DNA of 64,000 nt from an uncultured Clostridia bacterium (GTDB lineage Bacteria; Bacillota; Clostridia; Oscillospirales; Ruminococcaceae): positions 1 to 64,000 of the forward strand of contig CAMUJF010000010.1 of the NCBI GenBank assembly GCA_947089135.1, in the 5' to 3' direction. Below, piece by piece: positions 26,820 through 35,422 of the stretch. Positions within the stretch are counted from its first letter, which is position 1, and each line of letters begins with the position of its first letter. The notes under the pieces were generated by a model. The model was not told the DNA's origin. It was given only the letters and a program-made list of their open reading frames with translations, and did not search any database. The position numbers and the translations under genes are program-made.

Positions 26820-26878
26820 TTTAGCCGCCTCCTTTCATTAAATTGTATGTGAGGTTCGGATTGTCCTATTTCAAGTTT

Positions 26879-27109
26879 TCACAAAGCCTCAGGTTCCAAC
26901 GTATTTCGGAAGTCTGCGAAAATTATCGTTGTGTGGGCAGTCAAATTATTTTCGATGTTGATAATAATTTCAAATTTTTTTTTGCAGTTTCGAGCCTTGC
27001 ACTGTATGTGCAATCTGCGGCAAACTTCGTTTTTATTCTGTTTATCGGAATTATATATCCACAGTAGGGACAGCGTATTTTCTCGGTTTTTGTTTCTGCG
27101 GACTTCATT
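26879..27109 (-). pseudogene. Frameshifted small zinc-ribbon gene
   Basis: From ATG at 27109 (minus), with AAAGGAG eight bases upstream, the protein begins MKSAETKTEKIRCPYCGY and ends at a stop near 26942 without its second Cys pair. Shifting frame after about residue 33 recovers QCKARNCKKKFEI, which supplies the missing CxxxxC. The original was probably a CxxC...CxxxxC zinc-ribbon protein of the kind seen in conjugative elements. One small indel around the AADC codons explains the break. Confidence 0.6.
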
Positions 27110-27141
27110 TATCAAACTCCTTTCCAAAAAGTCTTGCAATA

Positions 27142-27528
27142 TTTACGATTATAGTGTATTATATAAATATACCAAGCGTTCAGCGCATTAGGTTCACAAT
27201 TGCACACGAACTGGGACATTATCTTCTCTGACATCTCGGCAATGACATAACTACTCTGAACAGAGGATACAGCAGCATTAAGCCCGTTCAAGAAACCGAA
27301 GCGGATATGTTTGCCGCGAGACTTCTTGCTCCAGCTTACGTATTGTGGGGTATTAATGCTCAGACTGCGGAGCAGATCGCCAAAGTGTGCAATATAAGCT
27401 ATGAAGCCGCTAAGATTCATGCAGAACGCATGGAAATACTTCGTAAGTGTGGAAAATTTTTGACTTTGCCGTTGGAACAGAGAGTGTACCAACAATTTGA
27501 AAGCTATATACAAAACAACAGCCTGTAA
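27142..27528 (+). pseudogene. ImmA/IrrE-family metallopeptidase, truncated with internal stop
   Basis: One frame reads VYYINIPSVQRIRFTIAHELGHYLL, then TGA at 27229-27231, then HLGND...ETEADMFAARLLAP and about 60 further residues to a stop at 27526. HELGH and the ETEAD glutamate are the zinc site of ImmA/IrrE peptidases, which cleave phage-type repressors. A Gly codon (GGA) in the usual LLGHL is now TGA, and the N-terminal 60-100 residues before the motif are absent. It belongs with the recombinase downstream. Confidence 0.7.
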
Positions 27529-27588
27529 TAAGGCGGTTGTAAAATCAGCCTTCCAACAATTGGAGAACCATACGAAAGGAGCCGCGCC

Positions 27589-29145
27589 ATGCCATACGCG
27601 ATATACCTAAGAAAATCCCGCGCCGATGTGGAAGCCGAGGCGAGGGGTGAGGGTGAGACTCTTGCCCGTCATGAAAAGACGCTGCTGGAGCTTTCCCGCA
27701 AAATGGAGCTGTCTGTTACGGATATATACCGCGAGATCGTTTCTGGTGAGACGATCGACGCGCGTCCCGAGGTCAGACGGCTTATTTCTGCTGTTGAAAG
27801 CAGGGAGTACGACGGCATTATCGTCATGGACGCGGATCGTCTTGCAAGAGGCGATACGGTTGATCAAGGAATAATATCACGCGCATTCAAGCTTTCGGGG
27901 ACAAAAATAATTACGCCACGCAAGGTCTACGATCCGAACAGCGAATTTGATGAGGAATACTTTGAGTTTGAGCTTTTTATGGCGCGTCGGGAGTACAAGA
28001 TCATAAACCGCCGTATACAGCGCGGGCGCATTGCATCTGTTAACGAGGGGCGCTTTGTCGGCTCGACTCCGCCCTACGGTTACGACAAGGTGAAGATCGA
28101 AAACGGCAAGGGCTATACATTAAAGCCGAACAGCGAGGCGGATACAGTCAGATATATTTTTGAGAGGTACATAGCCGGAAGCGGTGCAAGCGTTATTGCA
28201 AACTGTCTTGATGACATGGGAGTACCTACGCGCAGCGGAAAACCGTGGAGCAAAGCCACGATCACGGATATGCTGAAAAATCCTGTTTACATGGGGAAAA
28301 TACGCTGGTCTTACCGAAAGGATATAAAGCAATCGGTAAATGGCCAGATCGTTAAGGTGAGAAAAAATAACGTGGATTGCATTCTTGTTGAGGGACTACA
28401 CGATGCAATTGTAAGCTCCGATGATTTTGAAACGGTTCAAAGAAAGCTTTCGGAAAATAAAAAGAAGCCGGTCAAGGCTTCAACAGTTTTGCAGAATCCC
28501 TTTACCGGACTTATGTATTGCGGGAAGTGCGGGTCTAAAATGACAAGGCTCGGCAGAAATTCCCGAAATAAATATGATACGGTAAAATGTACAAACCGAA
28601 AATGCGACTGTGTTTCCGCACCCATATTCCTTGTGGAACAGTCGGTGCTTGAATCAATGCGCAAGTGGCTTTCGGGGTACATATACCGTGTCGATCACCG
28701 TGATGTGTTTCCGGCGGAAACGGAAGGCACCGCCGAAAGAGCTATCGCGGAACTGACTTCCGAATTAAAAAGAGTCAGCGTTCAGATCAATCGGACATAT
28801 GATCTGCTGGAGCAAGGGGTGTACACCGCGGAATTATTCACGCAGCGAAATAAAGCTCTTTCCGAACGCAGAGACAGAATCGAAATCCGTATAGCGGAAC
28901 ACAAGCAGTCGCTTATAACGATGCGGAACACTCGAGCTGCAAGGCAGGAGATCATTCCGCGCATAAGGTATGTTATTGCTGCTTACAATGAATGCACTTC
29001 TGCGGAAGAAAAAAACGCATTGCTCAAATCGGTACTGAATCGTATTGAGTACAGAAAGTCCGAGCCTAACCGCCGCGGACATCTTGATAACGCTAATTTT
29101 TCTGTGGACGTTTTTCCGAACGTATCCGAAGATTTGCTTTATTAA
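27589..29145 (+). CDS. Large serine recombinase (site-specific integrase)
   Basis: An intact 518-residue large serine recombinase. The resolvase domain starts MPYAIYLRKSR with the likely nucleophile Ser10 and has DADRLARGD near 84; the Recombinase domain (about 165-270) contains GVPTRSGKPWS and MLKNPVYMGKIRW; a zinc ribbon (CGKCG...CTNRKCDC) lies near 308-345 and a coiled coil at about 385-450. It would integrate or excise the surrounding element. It starts at ATG 27589 behind GAAAGGAG. Its element partners are decayed, so it may be stranded. Confidence 0.9.
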   Translation: MPYAIYLRKSRADVEAEARGEGETLARHEKTLLELSRKMELSVTDIYREIVSGETIDARPEVRRLISAVESREYDGIIVMDADRLARGDTVDQGIISRAFKLSGTKIITPRKVYDPNSEFDEEYFEFELFMARREYKIINRRIQRGRIASVNEGRFVGSTPPYGYDKVKIENGKGYTLKPNSEADTVRYIFERYIAGSGASVIANCLDDMGVPTRSGKPWSKATITDMLKNPVYMGKIRWSYRKDIKQSVNGQIVKVRKNNVDCILVEGLHDAIVSSDDFETVQRKLSENKKKPVKASTVLQNPFTGLMYCGKCGSKMTRLGRNSRNKYDTVKCTNRKCDCVSAPIFLVEQSVLESMRKWLSGYIYRVDHRDVFPAETEGTAERAIAELTSELKRVSVQINRTYDLLEQGVYTAELFTQRNKALSERRDRIEIRIAEHKQSLITMRNTRAARQEIIPRIRYVIAAYNECTSAEEKNALLKSVLNRIEYRKSEPNRRGHLDNANFSVDVFPNVSEDLLY

Positions 29146-29167
29146 TTACCCATATCTTAAATGTGTG

Positions 29168-29608
29168 TATACATATGGACCTCCAATGGCGGTAGCGCCT
29201 CTTCCGAGCGTGAGGCGGGTGCTTGATTACGCTTTAACGGAAATACCGGCGGACAAAATTTTCCTTGGTATCCCGAACTACGGATATAACTGGAAACTTC
29301 CTTACGAAAGGGGAGTGACCGCAGCAGTAACGCTTGGAAACCTTACTGCGGTAGATCTTGCTATCGAAACGGGAAGCGAGATTATTTTCGACGAGCTTTC
29401 ACAAAGTCCTTATTTTTACTATACCGACGCTGAGGGTGCGGCACGAGTGGTATGGTTTGAGGACGTCCGCAGTCTCAGAGAAAAATTTGAACTGGTTTCG
29501 GAAAAAGCAATACGCGGCTGCGGCTACTGGAACCTTATGAGACCTTTTCCGCAGAATTTTTTGCTACTGAATAGTATGTTCAATATTATAAAAGTGTATA
29601 ACGGGTAA
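29168..29608 (+). pseudogene. C-terminal part of a GH18 (YaaH/SleL-like) glycoside hydrolase
   Basis: Homology begins abruptly at YTYGPPMAVAPLPSVRRVLDYA and continues through IFLGIPNYGYNWKLPY and GYWNLMRPFPQNFLLL, the C-terminal half of spore-cortex or LysM-type GH18 enzymes. The catalytic DxxDxDxE segment and all upstream parts are missing. The frame runs upstream into the end of the recombinase in another register, which is not GH18. The junction at about 29165, directly after the recombinase, suggests insertion into the gene followed by loss of the 5' half. Confidence 0.7.
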
Positions 29609-29618
29609 CATACGGCGG

Positions 29619-29777
29619 CAGTCCGCATTTTCCACAGCGGATAAGTCCCGCAAGTTCAAAACATTTGATAACGCTCGGCAGCTCATTGATGAGTACATTT
29701 ACTTCTACAATTATCAGCGTATTCAATCTAAAACAAAACTGACTCCGATTGAGTTTCGGAATCAGTTTGTTGCGTAA
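29619..29777 (+). pseudogene. IS3-family transposase, C-terminal remnant
   Basis: The last 45-50 codons of an OrfB-type transposase: FKTFDNARQLIDEYIYFYNY, then QRIQSKTKLTPIEFRNQFVA and TAA at 29775-29777. This is the standard end of IS3-family transposases. The catalytic DDE residues are upstream and absent. A probable IS right end follows to about 29835 (CTGTCCGCACTATGTGGGG, ending GGGTCA). Confidence 0.75.
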
Positions 29778-29835
29778 TATTATTTTTTACCATAGGGTGC
29801 TTTTTTGTGCTGTCCGCACTATGTGGGGCGGGTCA
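29778..29835 (+). mobile_element. Probable right end of the IS3-like element
   Basis: After the transposase stop come 58 bases ending CTGTCCGCACTATGTGGGGCG and GGTCA. Reverse-complemented this starts TGACCCGCCCC, the usual form of IS3-family terminal repeats. The matching left end is not seen in the window. Confidence 0.5.
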
Positions 29836-29838
29836 TTT

Positions 29839-30112
29839 TATAGCAATCCATAAAATTAACCCTACTAAATTAACGCTGCTATTAGTGGAACGCCCTCTAT
29901 CGCAGGGCGTTCCACTCTTGAAAACAGTCCTGTGGACTGTTTTCAATTCACCCCTTTGCGGAGCTCTTGGACGAAAGGGAATTTCGCGCTCTGCGGAGCG
30001 CGCCCAAAGGGCTCTGCCCTTTGGAAACTCGCAGCCTTGAAAGGCTGGCGAACTTTTTAATGTCATCAGCTTCGCTGACGAAAATGTTGTGGTAATTTTA
30101 TGGTTTGCTATA
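29839..30112. mobile_element. 274-bp miniature element with 21-bp terminal inverted repeats and six internal hairpins
   Basis: The left end TATAGCAATCCATAAAATTA (from 29839) and the reverse complement of 30092-30112 agree at 20 of 21 bases, and both ends show TA. Inside are consecutive stem-loops: 29884-29916 (13-bp perfect stem), 29918-29946 (13-bp perfect), 29985-30002 (7 bp), 30004-30024 (9 bp), 30030-30050 and 30063-30080. The stems differ in sequence. No gene is present. It looks like a MITE or structured-RNA element inserted next to the IS3 end. Confidence 0.65.
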
Positions 30113-30216
30113 GTTTGGAGGGTTAAATTATTTGCTGTTCTAATTTTTTGCGGCGGCAAGCCTTTTGAAAGTTAACGTTATGGTGTTTTTGCTTGTCAAA
30201 TCTAACATAAAAAGAA

Positions 30217-30259
30217 AAGCAGGTCTTAATTCATAATAAAATGAAATGCAGACCTGCTT
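30217..30259 (-). terminator. Terminator of the gatCAB-aspS operon
   Basis: AAGCAGGTCT (30217-30226) and AGACCTGCTT (30250-30259) form a perfect 10-bp stem. On the minus strand the stem is followed by TTCTTTTT. It lies about 75 bases beyond the aspS stop. Confidence 0.75.
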
Positions 30260-30332
30260 ATTTAATATTTTTGTACGCTTTTGCCGTAATTTAGGATTAC
30301 ATCATAAATACTCCGCATCCAAGCTTTTCGGA

Positions 30333-31649
30333 TTACGGAATAAGTCTGTTCAAATCTCTTGGAAACATTGATGCCTGACGGATATTCTGCTGTCCAAGCA
30401 GCTTCATGACAAGACGTTCCAAACCGATTCCCAATCCGCCGTGAGGAGGAAGCCCATACTTGTGTACTTCAAGATAAGATTTGAAATCTTCCGGGTCAAG
30501 ACCCTGTGCTTTCATTTTTTCAAGTTGTTCGTTGTAATCGTGGATACGCTGTCCGCCTGTTGTTATTTCCAAGCCTCTGAACAGCAGGTCGAATTTGCAG
30601 GCGGTACGCGGGTCGTCCCTGTCGTTCATTGCATAAAAAGGAGGCTTTGAGGACGGAAAATTTGTCACAAAAATAAATTCCGTGCCATAGTTTTCCTTTG
30701 CATAATTGCATAGGAAAATCTCGTCCTCAGGCTCAAGATCAAATTTATTCTTTGCTTTTGAACCCTTGATAAGAGCGATTGCTTCTTCAAACTTAATCGA
30801 AGGTATCTCTCCTACTTCAGGAATATCCGCTCCGAGGATATTTATTTCATGCTGATAATTTTCTTTCAGATACTGCATCATATAACGGAGCATAGCTGTT
30901 TCCATGTTCATAACATCATACATATCGTTGATGTAGCCCATTTCAAAGTCCAAACCGATATACTCATTCAGATGGCGGGATGTTGCATGACGCTCGGCAC
31001 GGTACACAGGAGCTATCTCGAATACTCTGTCGAAAAATGCGACCGCTGTCTGCTTATAGAACTGAGGAGACTGATTGAGAAAAGCATTTTTCTGAAAATA
31101 ATCCAGATGGAAAATGTTAGCGCCGCCCTCTGCGCCCTGAGCAACTATCTTCGGGGTGTGTATTTCGGTAAATTTATTATCCAGCATAAATCTGCGGAAA
31201 GCCTCCGCAACGCCTTCCTGGAACTTGAACGTCGCTCTCTCAAAGGGATTGCGCAGAGCGACGCTTCTATTGTCAAGGTTGATCTCCAGCGAACAGCCCA
31301 GCTTTCGCTTTGAAACGTGGAGAGGATAGTCCTCCGTGGGTTTGGACATTATTTTAATGCTTTTTAAAGTAAGTTCAATTCCGTTGCGTGCGCGTTCTTC
31401 CTTTTTAACGACAGCCGTGACCTTAACAAAGCAGCCCTCGCGTACTTCGTCCAACGAATCTGAGCAGTCTGCCTCACTGTATACCGACTGGATAACGTAT
31501 CTTGCCGTCCGCAGTGAAACGAACGCGAAGCCGCTCATCTGCTTTACGCTGTGTACACAGGCGCAAAGCTCTATAGTTTCGCCTACCTTTGACAAAGCCT
31601 CATCAAGATCGAATTCTTCAAGCAGATTCGTTCCGCCAATTTTTATCAT
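30333..31649 (-). CDS. aspS: Aspartyl-tRNA synthetase, archaeal-type (likely non-discriminating)
   Basis: The 438 residues match the short archaeal/eukaryal-type AspRS (AspS2), lacking the GAD domain of the usual 590-residue bacterial enzyme. It has an N-terminal OB-fold, class II motif 2 (FEIAPVYRAERHATSRHLNEYIG split by a conserved loop) and motif 3 (GGLGIGLERLVMKLL). The start is ATG 31649 with AGGCGGTG upstream. Co-transcription with gatCAB suggests it charges both tRNA-Asp and tRNA-Asn with Asp, the latter then amidated. Last gene before a terminator. Confidence 0.9.
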   Translation of the reverse strand: MIKIGGTNLLEEFDLDEALSKVGETIELCACVHSVKQMSGFAFVSLRTARYVIQSVYSEADCSDSLDEVREGCFVKVTAVVKKEERARNGIELTLKSIKIMSKPTEDYPLHVSKRKLGCSLEINLDNRSVALRNPFERATFKFQEGVAEAFRRFMLDNKFTEIHTPKIVAQGAEGGANIFHLDYFQKNAFLNQSPQFYKQTAVAFFDRVFEIAPVYRAERHATSRHLNEYIGLDFEMGYINDMYDVMNMETAMLRYMMQYLKENYQHEINILGADIPEVGEIPSIKFEEAIALIKGSKAKNKFDLEPEDEIFLCNYAKENYGTEFIFVTNFPSSKPPFYAMNDRDDPRTACKFDLLFRGLEITTGGQRIHDYNEQLEKMKAQGLDPEDFKSYLEVHKYGLPPHGGLGIGLERLVMKLLGQQNIRQASMFPRDLNRLIP

Positions 31650-31677
31650 TATAAACACCGCCTAATTATTTTTTCGC

Positions 31678-33123
31678 CTAAATTGACTTTAATTTCTTTT
31701 CCAGTTCCTCTTTTATTACCTTTGGCGTACATACGCCTTTAAGAGCCTTTGTACACTGTCCCATAAGGAATCCGAACACCTTTTGGTCTCCGCTCTTGTA
31801 CTGACCTACCGCCTTTTCATTTACCGCCAGAACTTCATCTATTACCTCAAGCACCTTTCCGGTATCGTTGGTAATGAGCAGTCCCGCAGCCTTTGCGATC
31901 TTTTCCGGGTCTCCGCCATTTTCACACATTGTGCGGAACACGTCCTTGGCGTCGTTTTTGGATACCTTGTCGGTATCAGCCATTTCAACCAGCTTTGCAA
32001 ATTCTTCCGCGCTGAACGGCAGCTTTTCAAGTTCGATCTCGCCAAGATTTATACGTCTCATAAGCTCGCCGATAAGGAAGTTGCAAATGGATTTTGGATT
32101 ATTGTAGGTCTTTACCGCCGCGTCAAAGAAGTCGGAAAGTATTTTCTTATTTACAATAATTTTCGCATCCGTCTCATTCAGACCGTCGGCAAGGTATCTT
32201 TCCAGTCTCTTGTATGGCATTTCGGGAAGCTTCGCGCGGATAGCGTCTAAGTCCTCATCGGTAAAATTGACCTGCAAAATGTCCGGCTCAGGGAAATAGC
32301 GGTAGTCGTGAGCGTCCTCCTTAGAACGCATGGACTTGGTTTCTCCTCTGTTGTCGTCAAAACGGCGAGTCTCCTGAACAACTCTTTTGCCCATATCCAG
32401 AAGCTTTGCCTGACGGTATATCTCAAAGTCGATAGCGCGTCCGATAGCCTTGATAGAGTTAAGATTTTTAATCTCGGCGCGTGTACCGAATTCGGTGTCG
32501 GTAGGCTTCATTATGGAAATATTTACATCGCATCTTAGCGAACCCTGCTCCATTTTACAGTCGCATACTCCGGCGTACTGTAAAAGCAGAGAGATTTTTT
32601 CAACAAAAGCCTTTGCCTCCTCGGCAGAACCTATATCCGGCTCTGTAACTATCTCGATAAGAGGAATACCGCAGCGGTTGTAGTCCGCAAGGGAAACGCC
32701 GTTCAGATCGTCGTGAATAAGTTTTCCTGCGTCCTCTTCAAGATGTATACGGTTAATGCGGATATTTTTGGATTTTTTCTCTCCGTTTTCCTCAAATTCG
32801 ATAGGAACAAGACCGTTTATACAAAGCGGCAGATAAAGCTGAGATATCTGATACGCTTTGGGCAGGTCGGGATAAAAATAGTTCTTTCTGTCGAATGTAG
32901 AAAATTTGTTGATGTCGCAGCCGAGAGCAAAGCCTGCCTTTACCGCGTACTCTACAGCTGTTTGGTTGATTATGGGGAGCGTTCCCGGCATACCTGAGCA
33001 TACGGGACAGCAACGGGTGTTTTTATCTCCTCCGAATTCGGCGGAACAGGTACAGAAAACCTTTGATTTGGTCAGGAGCTCCGCGTGTATCTCAAGACCT
33101 ATTACGGGAATATATGCTGACAT
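31678..33123 (-). CDS. gatB: Asp/Glu-tRNA amidotransferase subunit B
   Basis: GatB binds the mischarged tRNA and activates the acyl group for amidation. The 481 residues begin with IGLEIHAELLTKSKVFC, carry the zinc site CTC...CCPVCSGMPG, and have the YFYPDLPKAYQIS, GIPLIEIVTEPD and RCDVNIS motifs. The C-terminal YqeY-like tail domain is present. It lies 18 bases after gatA and 28 bases before aspS. Confidence 0.96.
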   Translation of the reverse strand: MSAYIPVIGLEIHAELLTKSKVFCTCSAEFGGDKNTRCCPVCSGMPGTLPIINQTAVEYAVKAGFALGCDINKFSTFDRKNYFYPDLPKAYQISQLYLPLCINGLVPIEFEENGEKKSKNIRINRIHLEEDAGKLIHDDLNGVSLADYNRCGIPLIEIVTEPDIGSAEEAKAFVEKISLLLQYAGVCDCKMEQGSLRCDVNISIMKPTDTEFGTRAEIKNLNSIKAIGRAIDFEIYRQAKLLDMGKRVVQETRRFDDNRGETKSMRSKEDAHDYRYFPEPDILQVNFTDEDLDAIRAKLPEMPYKRLERYLADGLNETDAKIIVNKKILSDFFDAAVKTYNNPKSICNFLIGELMRRINLGEIELEKLPFSAEEFAKLVEMADTDKVSKNDAKDVFRTMCENGGDPEKIAKAAGLLITNDTGKVLEVIDEVLAVNEKAVGQYKSGDQKVFGFLMGQCTKALKGVCTPKVIKEELEKKLKSI

Positions 33124-33141
33124 TTTTTACCGCTCCTTTCC

Positions 33142-34593
33142 TTATATTTTCGCAGGCTGATATGCGAGCTGTTTTTCGTAAGCATCGGCAGCCTGAATTA
33201 CGGAGGCTTCGTCCCAATGCTTACCGATAATTGACATACCTATAGGCATACCGTCTTTATCATAGCCGCAGGTCGTTGAGATAGCAGGAAGCGAAGCTAT
33301 ATTAACAGTAACGGTGCAGATGTCCGCCTGATACATCTTTGCGGGATCAGAAATATTTTCATTCACACCATATGCAACAGTCGGAGCAGTAGGCGTAAGG
33401 ATAACGTCGCAGCTCTTGAATATTTCTGCGTATTCTTCACGTATTTTCTGCTTCAGAGCCATAGCCTTTCCGTAATAAGCGTCGTAATAACCGCTGGAAA
33501 GCGCATAGTTGCCCAAAAGAATTCGTCTCTTTACCTCGTCGCCAAAGCCCTCGCTTCTGGAGTTGCATACAAGGTCGCTGTAGCTGTCACCTGTTTCTGA
33601 ACGGTGTCCGTACTTGATGCCGTCATATCTTGAAAGGTTAGAAGAAGCCTCGGCGGAAGCTATTAAATAATATGCAGCAACAGCGTATTTCAGAGACGGC
33701 ATAGAGCATTCAACAATTACCGCTCCTTGTTGTTCGTACCACTTTGCGGCTTTTTCAACTGCTTCGCGTACATCGGAATCAATGCCCTCTGCATAGAATT
33801 CTTTAGGCATAGCTATCTTCATACCCTTTATGTCCTGACCTATTTTCGCGGTAAAATCCGGAACGTCAAGCTTTGCGCTTGTTCCGTCATGGTAATCATA
33901 ACCCGATATCGCATTTAATATGATCGCACAGTCGTGAGCGTCCTTTGCAACGGGACCTATCTGATCGAGTGAGCTTGCAAACGCAACCAGACCATAGCGT
34001 GAAACACGTCCGTAAGTAGGCTTCAGACCCGTTACTCCGCAGAAAGAAGCAGGCTGGCGGATAGAACCTCCCGTATCAGAACCCAACGCCGCAGCACAGA
34101 GGGACGCTCCCACAGCAGCAGCTGAGCCTCCCGAACTGCCTCCGGGAACTTTGCCAAGGTCGTATGGATTCTTAGTCTTTTTAAAAGCCGAGGTCTGAGT
34201 CGAACCGCCCATGGCAAACTCGTCCATAGAAGTCTTGCCCAACATTATTATACCCTCAGCGTTAAGCTTTTCCATAACTGTGGCATTATATGGAGGAATA
34301 AAATTTTCCAGTATTCTTGAAGCGCAGGTGGTCTTAACGCCGTCTGTGCAGATATTATCCTTAATTGCGAGAGGAATGCCGGTCAGCGCACCTGCGTTTC
34401 CGTTGTCAATGACCTGCTGAGCCTTTTCTGCAGCAGCTTTAGCTTCGTCGGCGGTAACTGTAATATAGCTTTCAAGACTGCCGTCGGTTTTATTTATTCT
34501 GTCCAGATACGCGTTGGTAAGCTCGGCTGCGGATATCTCTTTTTTGTCAAGCATATTGCGCATATCACGGATCTTAAGCGCGGTAATATCCAT
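33142..34593 (-). CDS. gatA: Asp/Glu-tRNA amidotransferase subunit A
   Basis: GatA is the glutaminase subunit, an amidase-signature enzyme with a Ser-cis-Ser-Lys triad: Lys in IPLAIKDNICTDG, the Ser pair in PGGSSGGSAAAVGASL and DTGGSIRQPASFCG. ATG 34593 (MDITALKIRDMR) has AAAGGATG upstream and gives 483 residues; the frame continues upstream to 34611 without a better start. It works with gatB and gatC in the same operon. Confidence 0.96.
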   Translation of the reverse strand: MDITALKIRDMRNMLDKKEISAAELTNAYLDRINKTDGSLESYITVTADEAKAAAEKAQQVIDNGNAGALTGIPLAIKDNICTDGVKTTCASRILENFIPPYNATVMEKLNAEGIIMLGKTSMDEFAMGGSTQTSAFKKTKNPYDLGKVPGGSSGGSAAAVGASLCAAALGSDTGGSIRQPASFCGVTGLKPTYGRVSRYGLVAFASSLDQIGPVAKDAHDCAIILNAISGYDYHDGTSAKLDVPDFTAKIGQDIKGMKIAMPKEFYAEGIDSDVREAVEKAAKWYEQQGAVIVECSMPSLKYAVAAYYLIASAEASSNLSRYDGIKYGHRSETGDSYSDLVCNSRSEGFGDEVKRRILLGNYALSSGYYDAYYGKAMALKQKIREEYAEIFKSCDVILTPTAPTVAYGVNENISDPAKMYQADICTVTVNIASLPAISTTCGYDKDGMPIGMSIIGKHWDEASVIQAADAYEKQLAYQPAKI

Positions 34594-34646
34594 TGGTTTA
34601 CATCCTTTCAAAACTCTATGATTACGTTTCGGCGTGCAGTGCCAGT

Positions 34647-34925
34647 TTACTCTACGACCTTCGGTACGACAAAACAGTTTTCGCTGTTGACTGCATTCTG
34701 CAAAATCTTTTCGGTGGGGAAAGAATCCATTGATCTGTCCTCACGCAGACCGTTAAGATAAACGTTGTGATTATCCTTTATCGGGTCATAGGAAATGTCG
34801 ATTTCCTTGATCGTATCCATTATCTTGATAATGCCTGTCATGTCCTTAGCAACCTTTTCCAACTCCTCATCGGTAAAGGTAAGCTTGCCAAGATCGGACA
34901 GATGTCTCACCATCTCTATGTCCAT
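34647..34925 (-). CDS. gatC: Asp/Glu-tRNA amidotransferase subunit C
   Basis: A 92-residue protein with the GatC pattern: VRHLSDLGKLTFTDEELE at the start and LREDRSMDSFPTEKILQNA near the end. It acts as a belt joining GatA and GatB. ATG 34925 has AGAGGT upstream; the open frame extends to 35042, but that extension covers the promoter. First gene of gatCAB-aspS. Confidence 0.93.
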   Translation of the reverse strand: MDIEMVRHLSDLGKLTFTDEELEKVAKDMTGIIKIMDTIKEIDISYDPIKDNHNVYLNGLREDRSMDSFPTEKILQNAVNSENCFVVPKVVE

Positions 34926-34968
34926 AAAAATACCTCTCTTCCTTACTGTGATAAATAATACAGAATAT

Positions 34969-34997
34969 ATTATACCACATTTTAGGTAACAATGCAA
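34969..34997 (-). promoter_or_regulatory. Extended -10 promoter of gatCAB-aspS
   Basis: On the minus strand TTGCAT (34992-34997), a 17-base spacer ending TGG, and TATAAT (34969-34974), giving TGGTATAAT. It lies about 45 bases upstream of gatC. Confidence 0.8.
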
Positions 34998-35155
34998 TAC
35001 AAAATTTATAAAAAAGTATATGAAAAAATTCAAACACTTCAAAATAGGTTATTGGTATTAATTTACATTTTTAATCCGCTTTCCACAGTTTTAAACCGAC
35101 GTATTCCGCAGTATCTGTCATATGCAGGATTTTTAGTTGAGGAATTTTGAAACCA

Positions 35156-35216
35156 AATTGTAACTTGATTTTCACTATATTGTAATTTGCTTTTTACTGT
35201 ATAATTTGTTACAATT
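35156..35216 (+). promoter_or_regulatory. Three TTGTAA-type boxes around a TATAAT
   Basis: AATTGTAAC (35156-35164), ATTGTAATT (35179-35187) and the inverse GTTACAATT (35208-35216) flank TATAAT at 35200-35205. No good -35 is seen. This may be an operator in the gap between gatC and the GH25 gene. The rest of that 500-base gap holds only the two promoters listed. Confidence 0.35.
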
Positions 35217-35317
35217 AAATTAACAAAATTATATGGATATTGAAAGGCGCTTTATGCGGATATGGGCGTAATTTGTCATTTCCGTCGGTATTTTGTCATG
35301 GAATTTCCGTAAAATGC

Positions 35318-35346
35318 TTGACACAACAGTTGTATTATTATAGAAT
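35318..35346 (+). promoter_or_regulatory. Sigma-A promoter of the GH25 gene
   Basis: TTGACA at 35318-35323, 17-base spacer, TAGAAT at 35341-35346, followed by a leader of about 70 bases before the GTG start. Confidence 0.8.
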
Positions 35347-35422
35347 AAATATATGATGAATTTTCTTGCGGTACTTTTCTGCCGTGTAAAACTGTATGTA
35401 ACAATAGAAAGGATCTGATAAA

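Noticed and set aside
26564..29190. attL/attR pair for the serine recombinase
   Set aside because: I compared both edges of the island and found no shared core sequence that I could defend.
29045..29608. 187-residue open frame taken as one intact gene
   Set aside because: It begins inside the recombinase gene in another register. Only the part from about 29168 has GH18 similarity, so it is scored as a gene fragment.
29839..30112. CRISPR array
   Set aside because: The stem-loops have different sequences and no regular repeat-spacer alternation; no cas gene is in the window.
29807..30159. Two overlapping open frames (77 and 108 residues) in the hairpin region
   Set aside because: They result from translating inverted repeats; the same arms appear in both strands and no start signal is present.
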